Source: Umbelopsis ramanniana AG | Taxonomy: Eukaryota; Mucoromycota; Umbelopsidomycetes; Umbelopsidales; Umbelopsidaceae | Length of the DNA stretch: 64,000 nt | Reading direction: 5' to 3' | NCBI RefSeq assembly: GCF_025399195.1 | Contig: NW_026252087.1 | Coordinates: forward strand, 372,001 to 436,000 | Part shown: one piece after another, positions 26,309 through 38,080 of the stretch | How the letters are laid out: the number at the start of each line of letters is the position of its first letter | Numbering within the stretch: the first letter of the stretch is position 1 | Notes under the pieces: generated by a model | Told to the model about the DNA's origin: nothing | Database searches by the model: none | What the model saw: the letters and a program-made list of their open reading frames with translations, nothing else | Position numbers and translations under genes: made by a program

Positions 26309-29300
26309 CTACTGACTTTGCATCAAGTTCACAAGGAATCCACTTCCAGCTCCAAAGGTTTCAGGGAATCCAACCGATGCGTCTGTGGTTTGATGCTTCA
26401 GTGTTGTTCCACGAGCAGCCTCATGCGCTTCGACATGGCGATCTACAACGGCATCAATACCCATTCTTTGCAGTTCAGCAGCTTCAGCGTGAGCAGATTT
26501 AGTCTCTGGTAACCAGACTTTTGGTGTTGGTGCGATCAAGCTTGGATGTAGGTACGAGTGTTGTGCCGGACCTTCGGACCTCTTCACCCGTCCCATTGCC
26601 GCCTCTGTATCGTGGGCATCAAGGAACTCGCACCTGGTATAAGCCGACTTGACATTGACGCCTATTTTGCTCATGGGCAAGTTGTAGACCAGAGGGTCGT
26701 AAGCTTGTTGTATATGCCATTTGATAAACAACGTGATAAGCAAGATAAACAGGCAAATGAAACCAGCAACGAGAGAGCTTCGTAATAGGAAGAGTCCAGC
26801 GACCGTGAGTTGTTGAATAATTAGCCCAACGAAAACATGATGCATGGCTTTCCAATAAAATAATCCGGCCGTTTGATGGTTGATGGCGTAGTACTGGTGA
26901 ATTTGGTGCAAGTACACAAAATAAAATATAGCGTAATACAGGACGGCAAACGTGATGACCATAGGTGCGATTGTTGCGAACACCATCCCTATGCTAAATA
27001 CTAGTGTCAATTGTGGAAAGGCTGTTCCGTAACGCAATGATCTTGGGTGGCATCGTGTGAAAATGGCTCGCGGGGTCCTAGTAAAGTAACGAAGTGCAAG
27101 GATTCGGACGGCAAGGTTGGATAGCTGTACTAACTCAATAGCTGCTCCCATGAATGCCTGCAAAATGAGATAATTGACAAAGAAAGTCGATACGGTGGGA
27201 AGGGACGTCGCAAGCAAATTGATGATGCTGGTAGGCGATTGAATAATCTGCGCAATAGAGGTAAAAACCGTACCAGCGATGGTCACCACCAATAGGACAT
27301 TAATCATCTGTGAACGGGACATGGGTAAGTTATTTGCTTGCTCCTGGTTTCCAGTATATATTGACTCAACGTCACGTACTAGGAACATAAAATATTTGCT
27401 CTGAACGTATCGTTCAATTTCGCTCATGAGTGGAATGCCTTCGAACATCGCCAGGTCTAATAAGGGAGAGTCAACGTTATGAGACAAGATGTCGCTGAAC
27501 TAACCACAACGTATGTACTCACAGCTCAATATGACTGGCAACAAACTCATCAAAGTGGAGATAGCTACAGAGGGAATTAGACCTTCAATAATGCCATGGA
27601 TAGTAGAGCTCAGATTGATTACAGGGCTAAGGAAGGGCAGTAATTTTTCCAAATTACTCAAGGTTGCAATACTGGTAATGAAAGCCACTAGGTTGAACAA
27701 TAAAAAAAAGAAGTCAATGTTTCTTTTGTCATCAATATACGCCCCCTTTCTCCTTAATTCATCACTAAACGCTGATGCCATCGGGTAGAGGCAGGTTTGT
27801 CACAATGTCGACTTACCGATGATACACCAGAATATATTCAAGGCTACAGAAAATGCATTTCCAGCCAAGGATCTTACCATCCGCTCTTTAACATTAATTT
27901 CTAAGCTCTTCCATACAACGTCATTGCTAGCGACATTGCCTGTTCGCTCTTGCAGTCTCATAGGCGTGTGAGCGGTTAATGTTTGCACCGCTATTTGTGC
28001 ACCTGCTTGAGTATTAAAGGTGATGAACGCCGAGGAGCCTGCTGGATCTTCAGATAAAACGCTTTGCTGTATGGCTTCTATATCGTGATTGAGGTCCACA
28101 TACAATTCTCTCAAAGTATTGATAGCATCTACTCGGTGCAATGGATTCCAGCTACCAATAGATACCATAGTCGGACGCTTTACGTTTTTGGCCAGAGACG
28201 GAGGATAGTCTATGCCACTCGACAGAACCTCTGACTCCAACGGAATTGTTGCATGTGAAATGAATGAAGGTCGTTTAGTGAGTTCATCATGAAACGTGGA
28301 AGCAGGCGACAGTGCTAGGGTGTGCTCCTTTTCCGGGCTTTCCTGGGACATCTCTGGAGCGAGGTTACTCTCAACATCTTGAGGCTCCTTGAATGACCGT
28401 TGCTTGATTATTTGCTGAATGGTGACTCTATCTGTATCGATAGTGTATAGGTAATTACATTCTAATCTTTCCAAGCGTCTCAATATCTTGTTACGATATG
28501 CTATCAGTTTCGGTAGGGTACTTGGTTGCCTTTCATTATGCAACCGAGAATACAATATCATTACTATTAAAAAAGGCACTAAACATTGCATGGTACTCTG
28601 CTAGCAACTTACCTGGTCAGAGAGACCTTCTCTACGCCACCCGGATATATACTATACCATTCCGATAAAAGCTTTTCGGAGCGCATATGTTGTGGGATAT
28701 CCCGAACTAGTATAGTCCTGGCGTGTGTGTTTTTTGCATGTTCTTGCAGATACTCCATTCTGAGATCCAAAAATTCCAGTGCTTCTCTACGCAGCACATA
28801 TAGAACAATGACTATGGTAGATCAGTACACATGGTTAGAAAGCCAAAGTTATATACTGACACAGTGATAACTACGTGCATTCATTCGTACCGGAATATAA
28901 AACTGTCAAAACTAGATGACCCCAGAGCCGACCGGTATCCAAAATATTACCAAAGGTCAACACATTGAGACCAGGTAGTGACCGCTGATCCAACGCATTT
29001 AAGGGACAAATTATGACCAGCGATAAGAACCCAAAGGCGAGAAAAAGGTATAGGCACATCCGGATAAACCGTACAAACAGGTAATGATCCAGCCCACATT
29101 GCCTCCTTAATTCTTCGTCACTCAACTGGAATAGAGGCTTGAGCCAGGAAACCAGGCCCGGTGGCAAAGATTCTGCTCTATACCTGAGAATATGTACGAA
29201 TGCATCAATCAATTAGACCCGAAGGTGACATTTGTATTAAGCACGGGTCACAACGTACGCTTCATCAGTAAAAAACGTTTTCGGCGCGTAAAACCTTGGT

Positions 29301-29428
29301 TGGCGAGGACGCAATATAGCAAATGCAGCAAAAGAAGCTGCCGTGGTAACGACGTTGAACACGATAGCCGAACTGAAGGCTGATACTGAACTATCTGCTG
29401 ACCGCTGATCCTGTGGTGTCGAAGTCAT
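26309..29428 (-). CDS. Csc1/OSCA/TMEM63-type mechanosensitive or osmosensitive cation channel
   Basis: Six exons (29428-29259, 29183-28891, 28811-28613, 28529-27817, 27687-27523, 27456-26309) sum to 2,688 nt, 895 aa. An N-terminal helix precedes RQPRFYAPKTFF. Two further helices follow around the 29183-28891 exon. The cytosolic domain begins ARTILVRDIPQHMRS, with an RNA-recognition-like fold inferred from the family and an AFITFNTQAGAQIAVQTL strand. The pore region starts GNAFSVALNIFWCIIVAFITS and continues with helices to about residue 770. The tail carries YNLPMSKIG and ends in a soluble region. The family forms hyperosmolality- or stretch-gated calcium-permeable channels in the plasma membrane or endomembranes. 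A 47-residue Ser/Glu-rich insert in the cytosolic domain (around 28240-28380) is presumably a variable loop. Divergent from the CCA-adding enzyme by 270 bp. Confidence 0.9.
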
Positions 29429-29698
29429 TTTAAAGAGAAGTTATGAGATGGAATTGTAAAGAAGGAATATAGAAAATAAAAAAATAAACAAGGCAGTTGA
29501 TGCCATTTATTCTTCCCTACAACCACAATGCCGGTTGACTGTAGGGGCAACGTGTAGAGGAGACATTTCAGGGTCAAAAAGAGAAAAAAGTCGAAAGTGA
29601 AAGCCAAGCGGTGTCTCAAAAAAAAAAAAAAAAGCTGAAGGTCAAAGCTCAGCAAGCAGGCTCAAAAATTTGTCAAAGTATGACACACGAAGACCAGT

Positions 29699-32164
29699 AT
29701 GTTCCTGCGGCAACGCTGCAGCTATTTCACTTTACTTCGACCCCATCGTTCATTTACACTTTCTCCAATAGTCAGACCGCCTTCAGCTGCCTATTACTCC
29801 CATAAACTAGTCAAGCTGTTACCTCAAAAGAGATCAATCACGTCTGTCGAGACTCTAAATTACAACCCGGAATTCAAACGAACCAAACAAGACTCTGTAA
29901 CCATGAGTACTGGCGAAACAGTGGTTCCAACTGTCTATGGAGTTTGCAAACCCCTCGGAGCCGAAATGAAAGTTGTGCTTTCTAACCGGGAGGCTCAAAT
30001 CTGTGATTTGCTAAACGATGTCGCAGAGCACTTGAAAGCAACCCGAGCGGATCTACCACCTGTCACTTTGCGAATTGCTGGCGGCTGGGTCCGAGACAAA
30101 GTAAGACTTACGAGAACAATCAATTTTCCGATTCTATTTCTTTCTGATTTATCTTTTTATAGCTGCTAGGCAAAACGTGTCATGATCTGGACGTGGCAGT
30201 TAGTACCATGATGGGATATGACTTTGCCGTGCACGTCAATGAATATTTGACGTCCAAAGGCTATGAAACTCGAAGCATTGCCAAAATAGATTCCAACCCG
30301 GATAAATCCAAGCATTTGGAGACCGCTACTACCAAGCTATTTGATCAAGAAATTGATTTTGTAAATTTGCGAAACGAAATATATAATGAAGACAGTCGTA
30401 TTCCTGCGCAAGTGGTAAGCAAGACTTAGTTTTGAATGGTGATGATGGATGGTGCTTTTTGAGGGGCAACAGCGATGGTGTGGAACTCTATCAACTGGTA
30501 CTGACAATCGCTATTTAAGACGTATGGAAGTCCGTCGGAAGATGCCTATCGACGAGATATTACCATCAACACACTATTTTTTAATGTCCATACGCTACAA
30601 GTCGAAGATTATACCAAACAGGTAAGGAATCAATGCATGCCTACAGAGAGTTTACGGAGTTCGACTTTGACCGACTGGTTCTTACATACAGGGATTACAA
30701 GATTTAGCAGACGGATTAATTCGAACCCCCCTCCCAGCGTTCAAAACGTTTTGTGACGATCCACTTCGTGTTCTTCGTTGCATTCGATTTGCAAGTCGGT
30801 TTGGATTTGAAATTGCGGATGATATTGTGCAAGCCGTCAAGGATGAAAAAATAAAGGTAAGCCAATACAGGCGTTCACTGCGCGGGCGAATCGATCCTGA
30901 TGTTATTGTCATCCTTCTATCTAGCATGCACTACTTGCAAAGATTAGTCGCGAGCGTATAGGCATAGAAGTCGACAAGATGCTTCGTGGACCAGCACCTC
31001 GACGGTCGCTTGATTTGATCTACTCTTTTGGATTGTACGAAATTGTGTTTGCTCCACCGCAAAAGGATGTCCAAGGAGAACTGCATGACACGCAAAGGAG
31101 CACACAGGCCTCAAAACTTGTGGAATGGTAAAAGTTTGAGTATTGTTTGCTGTCATTGTGCATACAGTCACTTACATTTTTGTTTGTGTGTGTTTACCAG
31201 GCTTTCTCAGGCGAATGTCACTAACCTATCGCCCACCTCGGACCTGGAGCAATTGAGACTGTTATATCTTGCTACCAACCTGATACCCTACTGTGGCATG
31301 ACGTATACCCAAAAGGGTCGAGCGCTGCCTGCTGTGGAATTCGTCCTTCGGGAATCGCTAAAGGTATGGAAATACTACTGTGGAGACAGCTCAAAACTTT
31401 GCATTTCAGTTAATAAACTTTGTACCATCTGATTTCCACGTAGGTCAAAAACGAAGATATCAACACAGTATCGATGGTGTTCAAGCGGATTGAACAAATC
31501 CAGCAAGCTGTGCGAAATAATTCGGAAAAAGCAATTGACAGAGCAGATTTGGGTAAGTTGACCTCCCGTGATGTTTGGACAACCATTATGGTGCATGATG
31601 TTAATTCCGCTTGACCTCCTGTGACATTGCAGGTATGTTTATTCGGGAAGTCGATTACGTTTGGCCGCTGGCTGTGAAGGTGTCATTTATCGCTGGTCTT
31701 TTATCATATCATGACACGATTGGAGTAACCAAAGGTAAAAAAAAAAAAACCAAGAGAAAACTAAGTTTTTTCCAAGCGTTTTCTCATGGTCATGTTCATT
31801 CGGGATCGCTAAACCAAGCTCGTCTTACTATAGATATACCACCTGAAGCTCAGAGCATCATCAGCATGTATCAAAAATTAGTTCAGCAGACGCTCGATTA
31901 TGGAATTGAGAATTGTTATACGTTCAAACCGATTCTGGATGTAAGTCTTCGCGAAATTCTTATTACAACCAACAGTTCACTTACAGTCAATGTTTTTTTT
32001 TGCAGGGTAAAACAGTTGCCAAAATGCTATCGATCAAACCGGGAAAAGTTATTGGCGACCTGCTAAAGGAGGTCATGGCATGGCAACTTGGACATCCATC
32101 TGGGACGACGGAGGAATGTCAGGACTTCATCAAGCTAGTTTGGCAACGTCGTCAACAATCATAA
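29699..32164 (+). CDS. CCA1: tRNA nucleotidyltransferase (CCA-adding enzyme)
   Basis: Ten exons (29699-30100, 30163-30414, 30520-30621, 30692-30856, 30925-31127, 31201-31363, 31444-31552, 31633-31734, 31777-31940, 32006-32164) sum to 1,821 nt, 606 aa; the ninth could start slightly later. Class II nucleotidyltransferase motifs are clear: LRIAGGWVRDKLLGKTCHDLDVAV (catalytic DxD), AYRRDITINTLFFN, GLIRTPLPAFKTFCDDPLRVLRCIRFASRFGFEI. The enzyme adds CCA to tRNA 3' ends. Residues 1-68 are rich in Arg/Ser and poor in acids, like a mitochondrial presequence; Met69 (29903) would start a nuclear/cytosolic form, as known for yeast CCA1. An out-of-frame ATG at 29680 overlaps the first start. Confidence 0.93.
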
Positions 32165-32450
32165 TAATAAAAAGAGTAGATCTGGCAGATAAAATTTGAG
32201 TTTGGGTGTTGGTTGGAACCTAATTTAGGGACGGTTGGAGTCAGCGGGCTGAAATGCTCACCTCATGTGATGTGCCCGGCCGGGTTGCAGTGGAAACAGC
32301 CCAATAAACAATGGCTCTCCAGGAATCACGAGGAAGCGTAGCCAAAGAGTACAAATTTTGCTGAGACCTTTTCCAACCGAGCTAAGAAAGCCTTTCTCCT
32401 TCCACTTTTTTAATCGACTTCAACAGTTGTTAATCAAGTAGAACCCCTCT

Positions 32451-32981
32451 ATGCAACATCATCGCAGACGTAATATAGAGATCACACGCACTATCTATCA
32501 CAAGCACTTTATGCAATCTCAGCCCAACTACGACTTCTATCCTTCTCTGTCGAGGAGGATGAGCAACGGCTACGAGCATCGTCCTACACCTGTTGCTCGG
32601 CCCGCTACAGACTCGTTTAACTTTGCTATGGCTGCGTCTCCTCGATTCAGTGGGGTTAATGCAACACCTCAGCCGGTGGATGCCGCTGCTGACGAGCAAG
32701 CTCCGCTCCCGTTCAGCCGTTTTGCCAATGAACCCTCTCATCAAGACTGGGATTGCTATCCAATGGTTTTAAGAAATGTGAGTGTGTGGGCTAGGCTAAG
32801 ACAAAAATTGATGGGGAGGGGACATGGCGTGGTAAAAGAAAATTTGTGGACCGCCTACATTTTCCTGGTATTGGCCACACACACTAAGCTTGTTTCTTTT
32901 TGGCAGGTTCAAAATTATGGATCCCAAGATATGCGTGATCGTTTGTATGCTATGGAACATTCCCTCAACAATACTTTGTAG
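32451..32981 (+). CDS. Small protein of unknown function, about 133 aa
   Basis: Exons 32451-32777 and 32907-32981, joined by a 129-nt GTGAGT...GGCAG intron, give 133 aa. An inner ATG at 32511 would give 113 aa. The sequence is Pro/Arg/Ala-rich and polar, with no membrane segment or signal peptide. The second exon encodes VQNYGSQDMRDRLYAMEHSLNNTL, an amphipathic helix that looks like a short coiled-coil or docking segment. An AATAAA at 33054 supports a real transcript end. No family recognised; coding status rests on the clean intron, the preserved phase and the poly(A) signal. Confidence 0.6.
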   Translation: MQHHRRRNIEITRTIYHKHFMQSQPNYDFYPSLSRRMSNGYEHRPTPVARPATDSFNFAMAASPRFSGVNATPQPVDAAADEQAPLPFSRFANEPSHQDWDCYPMVLRNVSVWARLRQKLMGRGHGVVKENLWTAYIFLVLATHTKLVSFWQVQNYGSQDMRDRLYAMEHSLNNTL

Positions 32982-33053
32982 CAAGCCCATGGTTTTTGGC
33001 CTTGTGTAGAAAAGGATGTAGTGATTTAACGAAAGGAAAAGTTTTCTATAAAC

Positions 33054-33059
33054 AATAAA
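33054..33059 (+). terminator. Poly(A) signal AATAAA of the 133-aa gene
   Basis: A canonical hexamer lies 73 nt after the stop codon, followed by T-rich sequence at 33090-33140. Confidence 0.5.
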
Positions 33060-33184
33060 ACCAAGAGTTCAACCTCTGATCGTCTCCTCCCCTTTTTTTA
33101 CAGCCGTTATGCTCTTTTTTTTTGTGTGTTATTTCTTTTTAATTGGGCTCTCTTTTGTTGCATGTATAAACATTATGTATATGA

Positions 33185-35151
33185 TCATTCGCCGACTAGA
33201 CCTTTACCCCAGCTGTTGATGACACGAGAACATGAGGATTTAGCATGTCGAGACCGATCGGTGTTCCATAAGCCTTCTGCATCCAACATTCTAGCATGGT
33301 GAACGCAAAGTTCCCATACAAACTTAGCGTACAAGCGATTTTGAATAACCGTCTAAACAACCTGGATTTAGTATGCATTCATGAAAATAAGAATGTTCCT
33401 ATCATGCATGCCCCCACTCACCTCGGTACTAGAAAGCCATGTTTGTTGTTGCTCCTTAATACGAACAACAAAGTCGTGCGGTAAAATCCAGAAATTGGCT
33501 CCAGTCAAGTATGTAGCATACAGACAGGCAGCTCCATTTTCGGCAAATCGTTCAGAGCACCTAAAAAAAGCCACAGCAGAGAATTAAGAAAAAATTGAAG
33601 GGTTATCACGCCACTCCACAAATAAGGATCATACCATGGCTGAACATTTCGACTCTCAATGACAACAGGCTCGTAGTGGAACTCGTAATCCTCCACAGCA
33701 AACAACTTGTCTGCATTCTTCCACTTGTTGAAATCGGTGGGTCCACTTCCAATGGGCCAGTGACGGTCTTCCACACCCATAGCACCAGATTCAACCAAGT
33801 GCAACAGGCGAGATTTGGTGCGTGGAATAATGGCCTCATCATGAACAAGGGTCATATATTGCTCTTTTTCAACGTTTTCAGGCTCTCCATCGTCTTCAGC
33901 AGCTTGTTCAGCCCAATCAGCTTCCGGTGATGCAACTTGTTCGGCTGTAACATAGGCAAATGTGGGTACAACAAAGACATCTCCGGCCCTAAGGCGAGCG
34001 GCAAATGAATCAAAGTTTCTCTCTAAGGTGTCTCTCAATTCTGTGGCTGGAACCAGTTCTATTGGCAAGTAGCAGATGAATTCGGTGCGAGCAAACAGTC
34101 GGGCGAAGTTTCGATCACTGTTGCGAGACAAGGCGAGAGCTCCACTATACGAAGGAGGGGTCACAAGCAAATGAATATCAGCGTACTGTACAATGGACGA
34201 TTCCTTTTGCAAATCCAGTCGTATCTGATCCAGCAAATCAACCGTTTCTGGCGACGTTGTTGGTGCTTTGGCTTCGATGTGTAAAGTAATTGACATAGGC
34301 CCTGTAGGATTGTTTATAAAAAAAACAAGGTTGTGTTTAACAAAGGATGAATCTCGTCAGGCAGGACCGTTTCCAAGCTTCCCACTCACCATTCCACATC
34401 TGCGCTATCCGGATTAATTGGTCGTAATTCTTATCAGTGACCCAGGTGGTGAGCGATATATCATGAGGAGTCGGAGTAACATGGGCTCGTTGCCAGTACG
34501 GTTTGGTATATTCTATTGTTCCAGGCAACGACTTTGAAAACATTTTGGAGAACCGCATGGCCATGGTCATATCGTCTATAACAGAGTAAGCATCATCTAA
34601 TGGTGCAGATTAAGAAAGGAAGAAAGAAAGAGCCAAAAATAGAAATAAATCATGGTTAACAGGGGGTAGAGATCAAGGACCAACGAATAGGATCGACATT
34701 TACCTCCCCGATAAGTTCGCTTGGGTTCCCATTCCTCTATATGCACAGGGGGCTCGGTAATAGGTTTTTCTGAGAAGGACCACTGACACAAGTGCGTAAA
34801 CGTCAGTAAAACTGAAAAGGTGGCGTACACCAGTATCACAAACTGGATCCAGCGATGTCTTAATAATCTTGGTAAACGATGATGAGCGTTGTATGATCTT
34901 TTATCATGGGGTAAGACTGGAGTAGTACGGGAGGAGGAGAGCGTCCGTGGAATCCATGTTTGAAAGTGGTCTCCTCTGGTTCGTCTTGGTGAGATTGTTG
35001 AATCCACCGATCCTGAAATAGGTGATTGGGAGGTGGCAGTGGAGGTGGCCAAAGCTGCGGTATTAATGGAAAGTGAGCCTCTGCGATGTGGTAATGTTGC
35101 AGCAGCAGTCTTGACAGACGGACGCGAGCCTGATAGTCGCTTTTCCGACAT
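33185..35151 (-). CDS. LARGE/B4GAT1-like glycosyltransferase (family GT49)
   Basis: Five exons (35151-34704, 34575-34390, 34301-33635, 33560-33422, 33352-33185) sum to 1,608 nt, 535 aa. A Ser/Thr-rich cytosolic region of about 90 residues precedes a single anchor (WIQFVILVYATFSVLLTFTHL), so this is a Golgi type II protein. The luminal part has SLTTWVTDKNYDQLIRIAQMWNGPMSITLHIEA, DVFVVPTFAYV, then YEPVVIESRNVQPWCSERF and NFWILPHDFVV, which are GT49 landmarks. The last exon starts at 33352 (after TTTAG) because only that choice keeps the frame and gives the expected NRLYAKFVWELC-type tail; the nearer AG at 33362 leads to a stop. The start at 35151 is preferred to an upstream ATG. The sugar transferred is unknown in fungi. 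Confidence 0.88.
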
Positions 35152-35477
35152 GGTCAATGGGTGATTAGATGCAAAGAATGTATAGAAGAGAGAGAACTTG
35201 CTCCGAAAAGAAAGAAAAAAAAAATCCCAAGTATCACCTACCTCGATCAAACACCGACGACAATACTGAACAAATTTGGGTCACGAGTCGACTTTTTGAG
35301 GTGGTTCCCCAACAACCGCCAACAAGCCTTAACAGTAACAAGCTCAACAAACTATGAGGGAAAACATCGTATTTATCATCAGAAGAGGAACAGGTCCACA
35401 AAGGACAAAATATGTGTAATATAACAATAGATAGGCATTTAACTATGGAGGGGGGTTTGTCAACAGGAAAAACTCTT
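35152..35477. other. Short intergenic region upstream of the GT49 gene
   Basis: 326 bp between the GT49 start and the stop of the next minus-strand gene. It contains an A/G-rich stretch at 35200-35225. Frames here look like chance. Confidence 0.4.
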
Positions 35478-35792
35478 TTAGCGAAGATCACTACCATAGG
35501 TACCATTATTGTAAGTCTCTGAGCTCTTGATTGTTGGTGAATTCTTTCGGCCAGCCTTCATCACCATGCTAGAGATTGTCGATGCTCTTTTGACCATGGC
35601 TGGTCGAGGAGTAGCACCATCCAGTGTGTCCACATCCGACGGCGAACGGTGAAGATAGACTCCGTCCCGATAATGTTCACGATAGAAATCACGATCGCGC
35701 TCTTCAAAGACGGTCTCTGATCGTCGTCGCTTGGTGTACTTCTCTACCTTCAACAGGTCGTACTGTGTTCGAATCTTGTCTATGAGACCCAT
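35478..35792 (-). CDS. Small basic/acidic protein of unknown function, 104 aa
   Basis: Single exon. The start MGLIDKIRTQYDLLKVEKY at 35792 is preferred to an upstream ATG at 35858, whose extra residues (Phe/Pro-rich) look like translated leader. The sequence has an N-terminal amphipathic helix, a KRRRSETVFEERDRDFYREHYRDG charged segment and a Ser/Thr-rich tail with possible phosphorylation sites. No signal peptide, membrane segment or known domain. The biased, protein-like composition supports coding, but no family is recognised. Confidence 0.55.
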   Translation of the reverse strand: MGLIDKIRTQYDLLKVEKYTKRRRSETVFEERDRDFYREHYRDGVYLHRSPSDVDTLDGATPRPAMVKRASTISSMVMKAGRKNSPTIKSSETYNNGTYGSDLR

Positions 35793-36750
35793 TGGTTTGC
35801 CAAGGGGAAGGAAAAAGGAAGTGGGAAAAGGGAAAAGGCAAAAGTGGTCCAGGCTCACGCCTTAGTGGAGAAATTAGATGGGGGATAATGGCTTTATTTC
35901 AGCAAGCAAAAATACTTATTAGGTAAGGTGATAATGGAAGCCTATCTTTTTTTGTGCACCTTTTCTCAAGAAAGGGGGAGCGAAGTCAGCCAGCCGCTCG
36001 TGAAGTATAGCTTTTCTTTAGGGGTCATCAAACACGTTTTCTAGAGAGGTAAGCATTGAATAATCTATATCCCTTCGACTATCGTTGCCTTACTTGTGTC
36101 ACCAATCCGAAGGGTGGGCACCGGCCATGAACTTTAAAACGCTATGCCCCCAATCACCTTTGCAACAGTATGATGCTATTTTTCCTGCATTAGAAGACAA
36201 ATCAGGTGAATTTACAGTATTGAAATGTTTTTGAGCACAGGGGAGAAAGAAAAAATATTCAGCGGGGAAACATCATGACTACATCATCCTGAACTGTCGG
36301 ATGGATTACTCCGGTCTTTTTACTCTCAAGCGATACAAATTAGCTATTACTATTGTGCCTCGATATTTGCCGTGTATTTGCACCCTTTCATGCCGAGCTA
36401 TAATAAATACGGAGGCTGTACAAACGTTAGAGGTGAGAATTGGCCGGCTTTGCTGGAGTGGCAGTTCTGTGTTCAATCGGAATGGTCCCGTTAACAGTGG
36501 TGGGCAGCCAATGGCCAGAAGAGAAAACTGAAGCATAGTTAGGCCAAGACTTCATTACAGAAAGCAGCAGCGATCACTCAATGGATGAGCACTTTATTCA
36601 CCTGACTTCACCGTTATGAGTATGGAAGTTGGCTAGCACCAGGTGTTTTTCTTGCCATCCAGTCAAGCCACAAACAAACATGCCATTTGAGAGTACTCTT
36701 GTTGCAGTTTTTACCTTCTTGCCTTTCTTTCCAACTTACTTTCTTCTAGC
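35793..36750. other. Divergent intergenic region
   Basis: About 960 bp between the 104-aa gene (-) and the CYSTM gene (+). Overlapping frames on both strands at 36301-36536 show no motif. It presumably holds both promoters. A C/T-rich leader with TTTCTTCTAG precedes the CYSTM start, perhaps the end of a 5'-UTR intron. Confidence 0.45.
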
Positions 36751-37138
36751 ATGTCGTCGCCTTATCCATACGGTCAATACCCACCACCGCCTAATCCGTA
36801 CTTTCAGCAAGGTGGATACCCGTACAGCCCACAAGGATACTATCAACCAGCGTATGTCAAAAGTTGTACCAATCACACATTTGGCAACTTTCTTTTCTCG
36901 TCTGCCATACGTACAACTTGTAATGACACTAATGTTTTTTCACCCTATAGTCCTCCTCCACAAGTCATTTACGCACAACCACCGCAATATCAATATCAGA
37001 GCGATAATACCTGCTGTTGGGCATGGTAGGTAGTTGACTCAGTTTTTCCATTGCGTTGATCATATCGCTTTAACCTCTGAAATTTTTAGTTTGGCTGCCT
37101 GCTGTTTCTGCTGCGCAGTTGAGGAGTTTTGCAACTAA
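36751..37138 (+). CDS. CYSTM (cysteine-rich transmembrane) stress peptide, 74 aa
   Basis: Three exons (36751-36851, 36951-37025, 37090-37138) give 74 aa. The first 50 residues are a Pro/Tyr/Gln-rich tail with YPYGQYPPPP- and GGYPYSPQGYY-type repeats. The last exons encode CCWACLAACCFCCAVEEFC, a cysteine-packed membrane helix at the extreme C-terminus that defines the CYSTM family of tail-anchored peptides linked to stress tolerance in plants and fungi. Reading through either intron destroys the motif, so the splicing is secure despite the small size. Confidence 0.88.
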
Positions 37139-38080
37139 CAGGAACCATTTGTTTTTTCTTTGAAACCCGTGTACGGCATAATTTCATTGTTCAACGCATC
37201 CCGCCACCAAATTAAACGCTACAAGGGCAGAAGAGTGTGATATTCCTTGGTCATTTTTGTTATTTCTCTTGGTCACAAGCGATTATTCACAAGTATGATC
37301 ATATTACGCATGCTTGAAAAAAAAAAAATGTGATCGTTTTGGCCAAATGTGTAATTTACTGTACTGACAGCTATTCCATACAACCATCGTCATGTATATT
37401 CTTGCCTCAACTCCAACCCATCTATACATATTATCTCCTATGAAATATATCTCCCCACTATTACTTTATCATCGTGCTATTCTATCTCATTTCGGTTTAA
37501 TAAACGGTCGTGTCCCTCTTGTTGCTAAGAAGTATGGCATAGAATATGATCAGTCATCTTCCAAAAACCCATCCTGAGGGATGCTCCGCAAGCGAACTTG
37601 TTGGAATGCATCAATTTTTTATCTCGGGCACACTGGAGCATCGCGGCAATAGCACGCACAGAGTCCCCTCAATCGATCGCACTGGACCAAGCGGTTCCCC
37701 AGAGAGAACTTTGCCTAGCCACGGAGTCACTATGAGGGTCCATCTCTACGCACAACAGTAATGGTTTCCATCTGCTCTTTGTAAAGAAGAAGAAAACAAA
37801 AGCAAATAGCAAAAAAATATTTTTTGTCTTTTATCCCCAAACCCCTGAGCTGGGTCCCAATTAATCAAATCATCATCAGACAAAGACGTTTTTGGTAAAC
37901 ATTTCAGCATTGCTTGTCAATAATGGAAACGAGAATAAAGATTATACTAAGGCAATAAAAGGACTGTAATGAGTGGTTGACTATCAAAGGGTGATTATGA
38001 AAAGATTCCATTCCTGCGTTAAAAATATTACATGTTAGAATCTTGAGTGGTTTGGGTTCATATGTTGGTGCACACAATAC
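37139..38080. other. Convergent 3' intergenic region
   Basis: About 940 bp between the CYSTM stop and the RasGAP stop. It contains an A run near 37318-37328 and several AATAA-like signals near 37498, 37931 and 37955. The frames at 37392-37577 and 37546-37761 show no motif. Confidence 0.5.

Noticed and set aside
33362-33378. AG at 33362-33363 as acceptor for the last GT49 exon
   Set aside because: It gives an in-frame TAG after two codons. The next AG (exon start 33352) keeps the frame and gives a GT49-like tail.
35152-35250. Upstream ATG extending the GT49 protein by 33 residues
   Set aside because: The extra residues are Phe-rich leader translation. The start MSEKRLSG leaves a normal cytosolic tail before the anchor.
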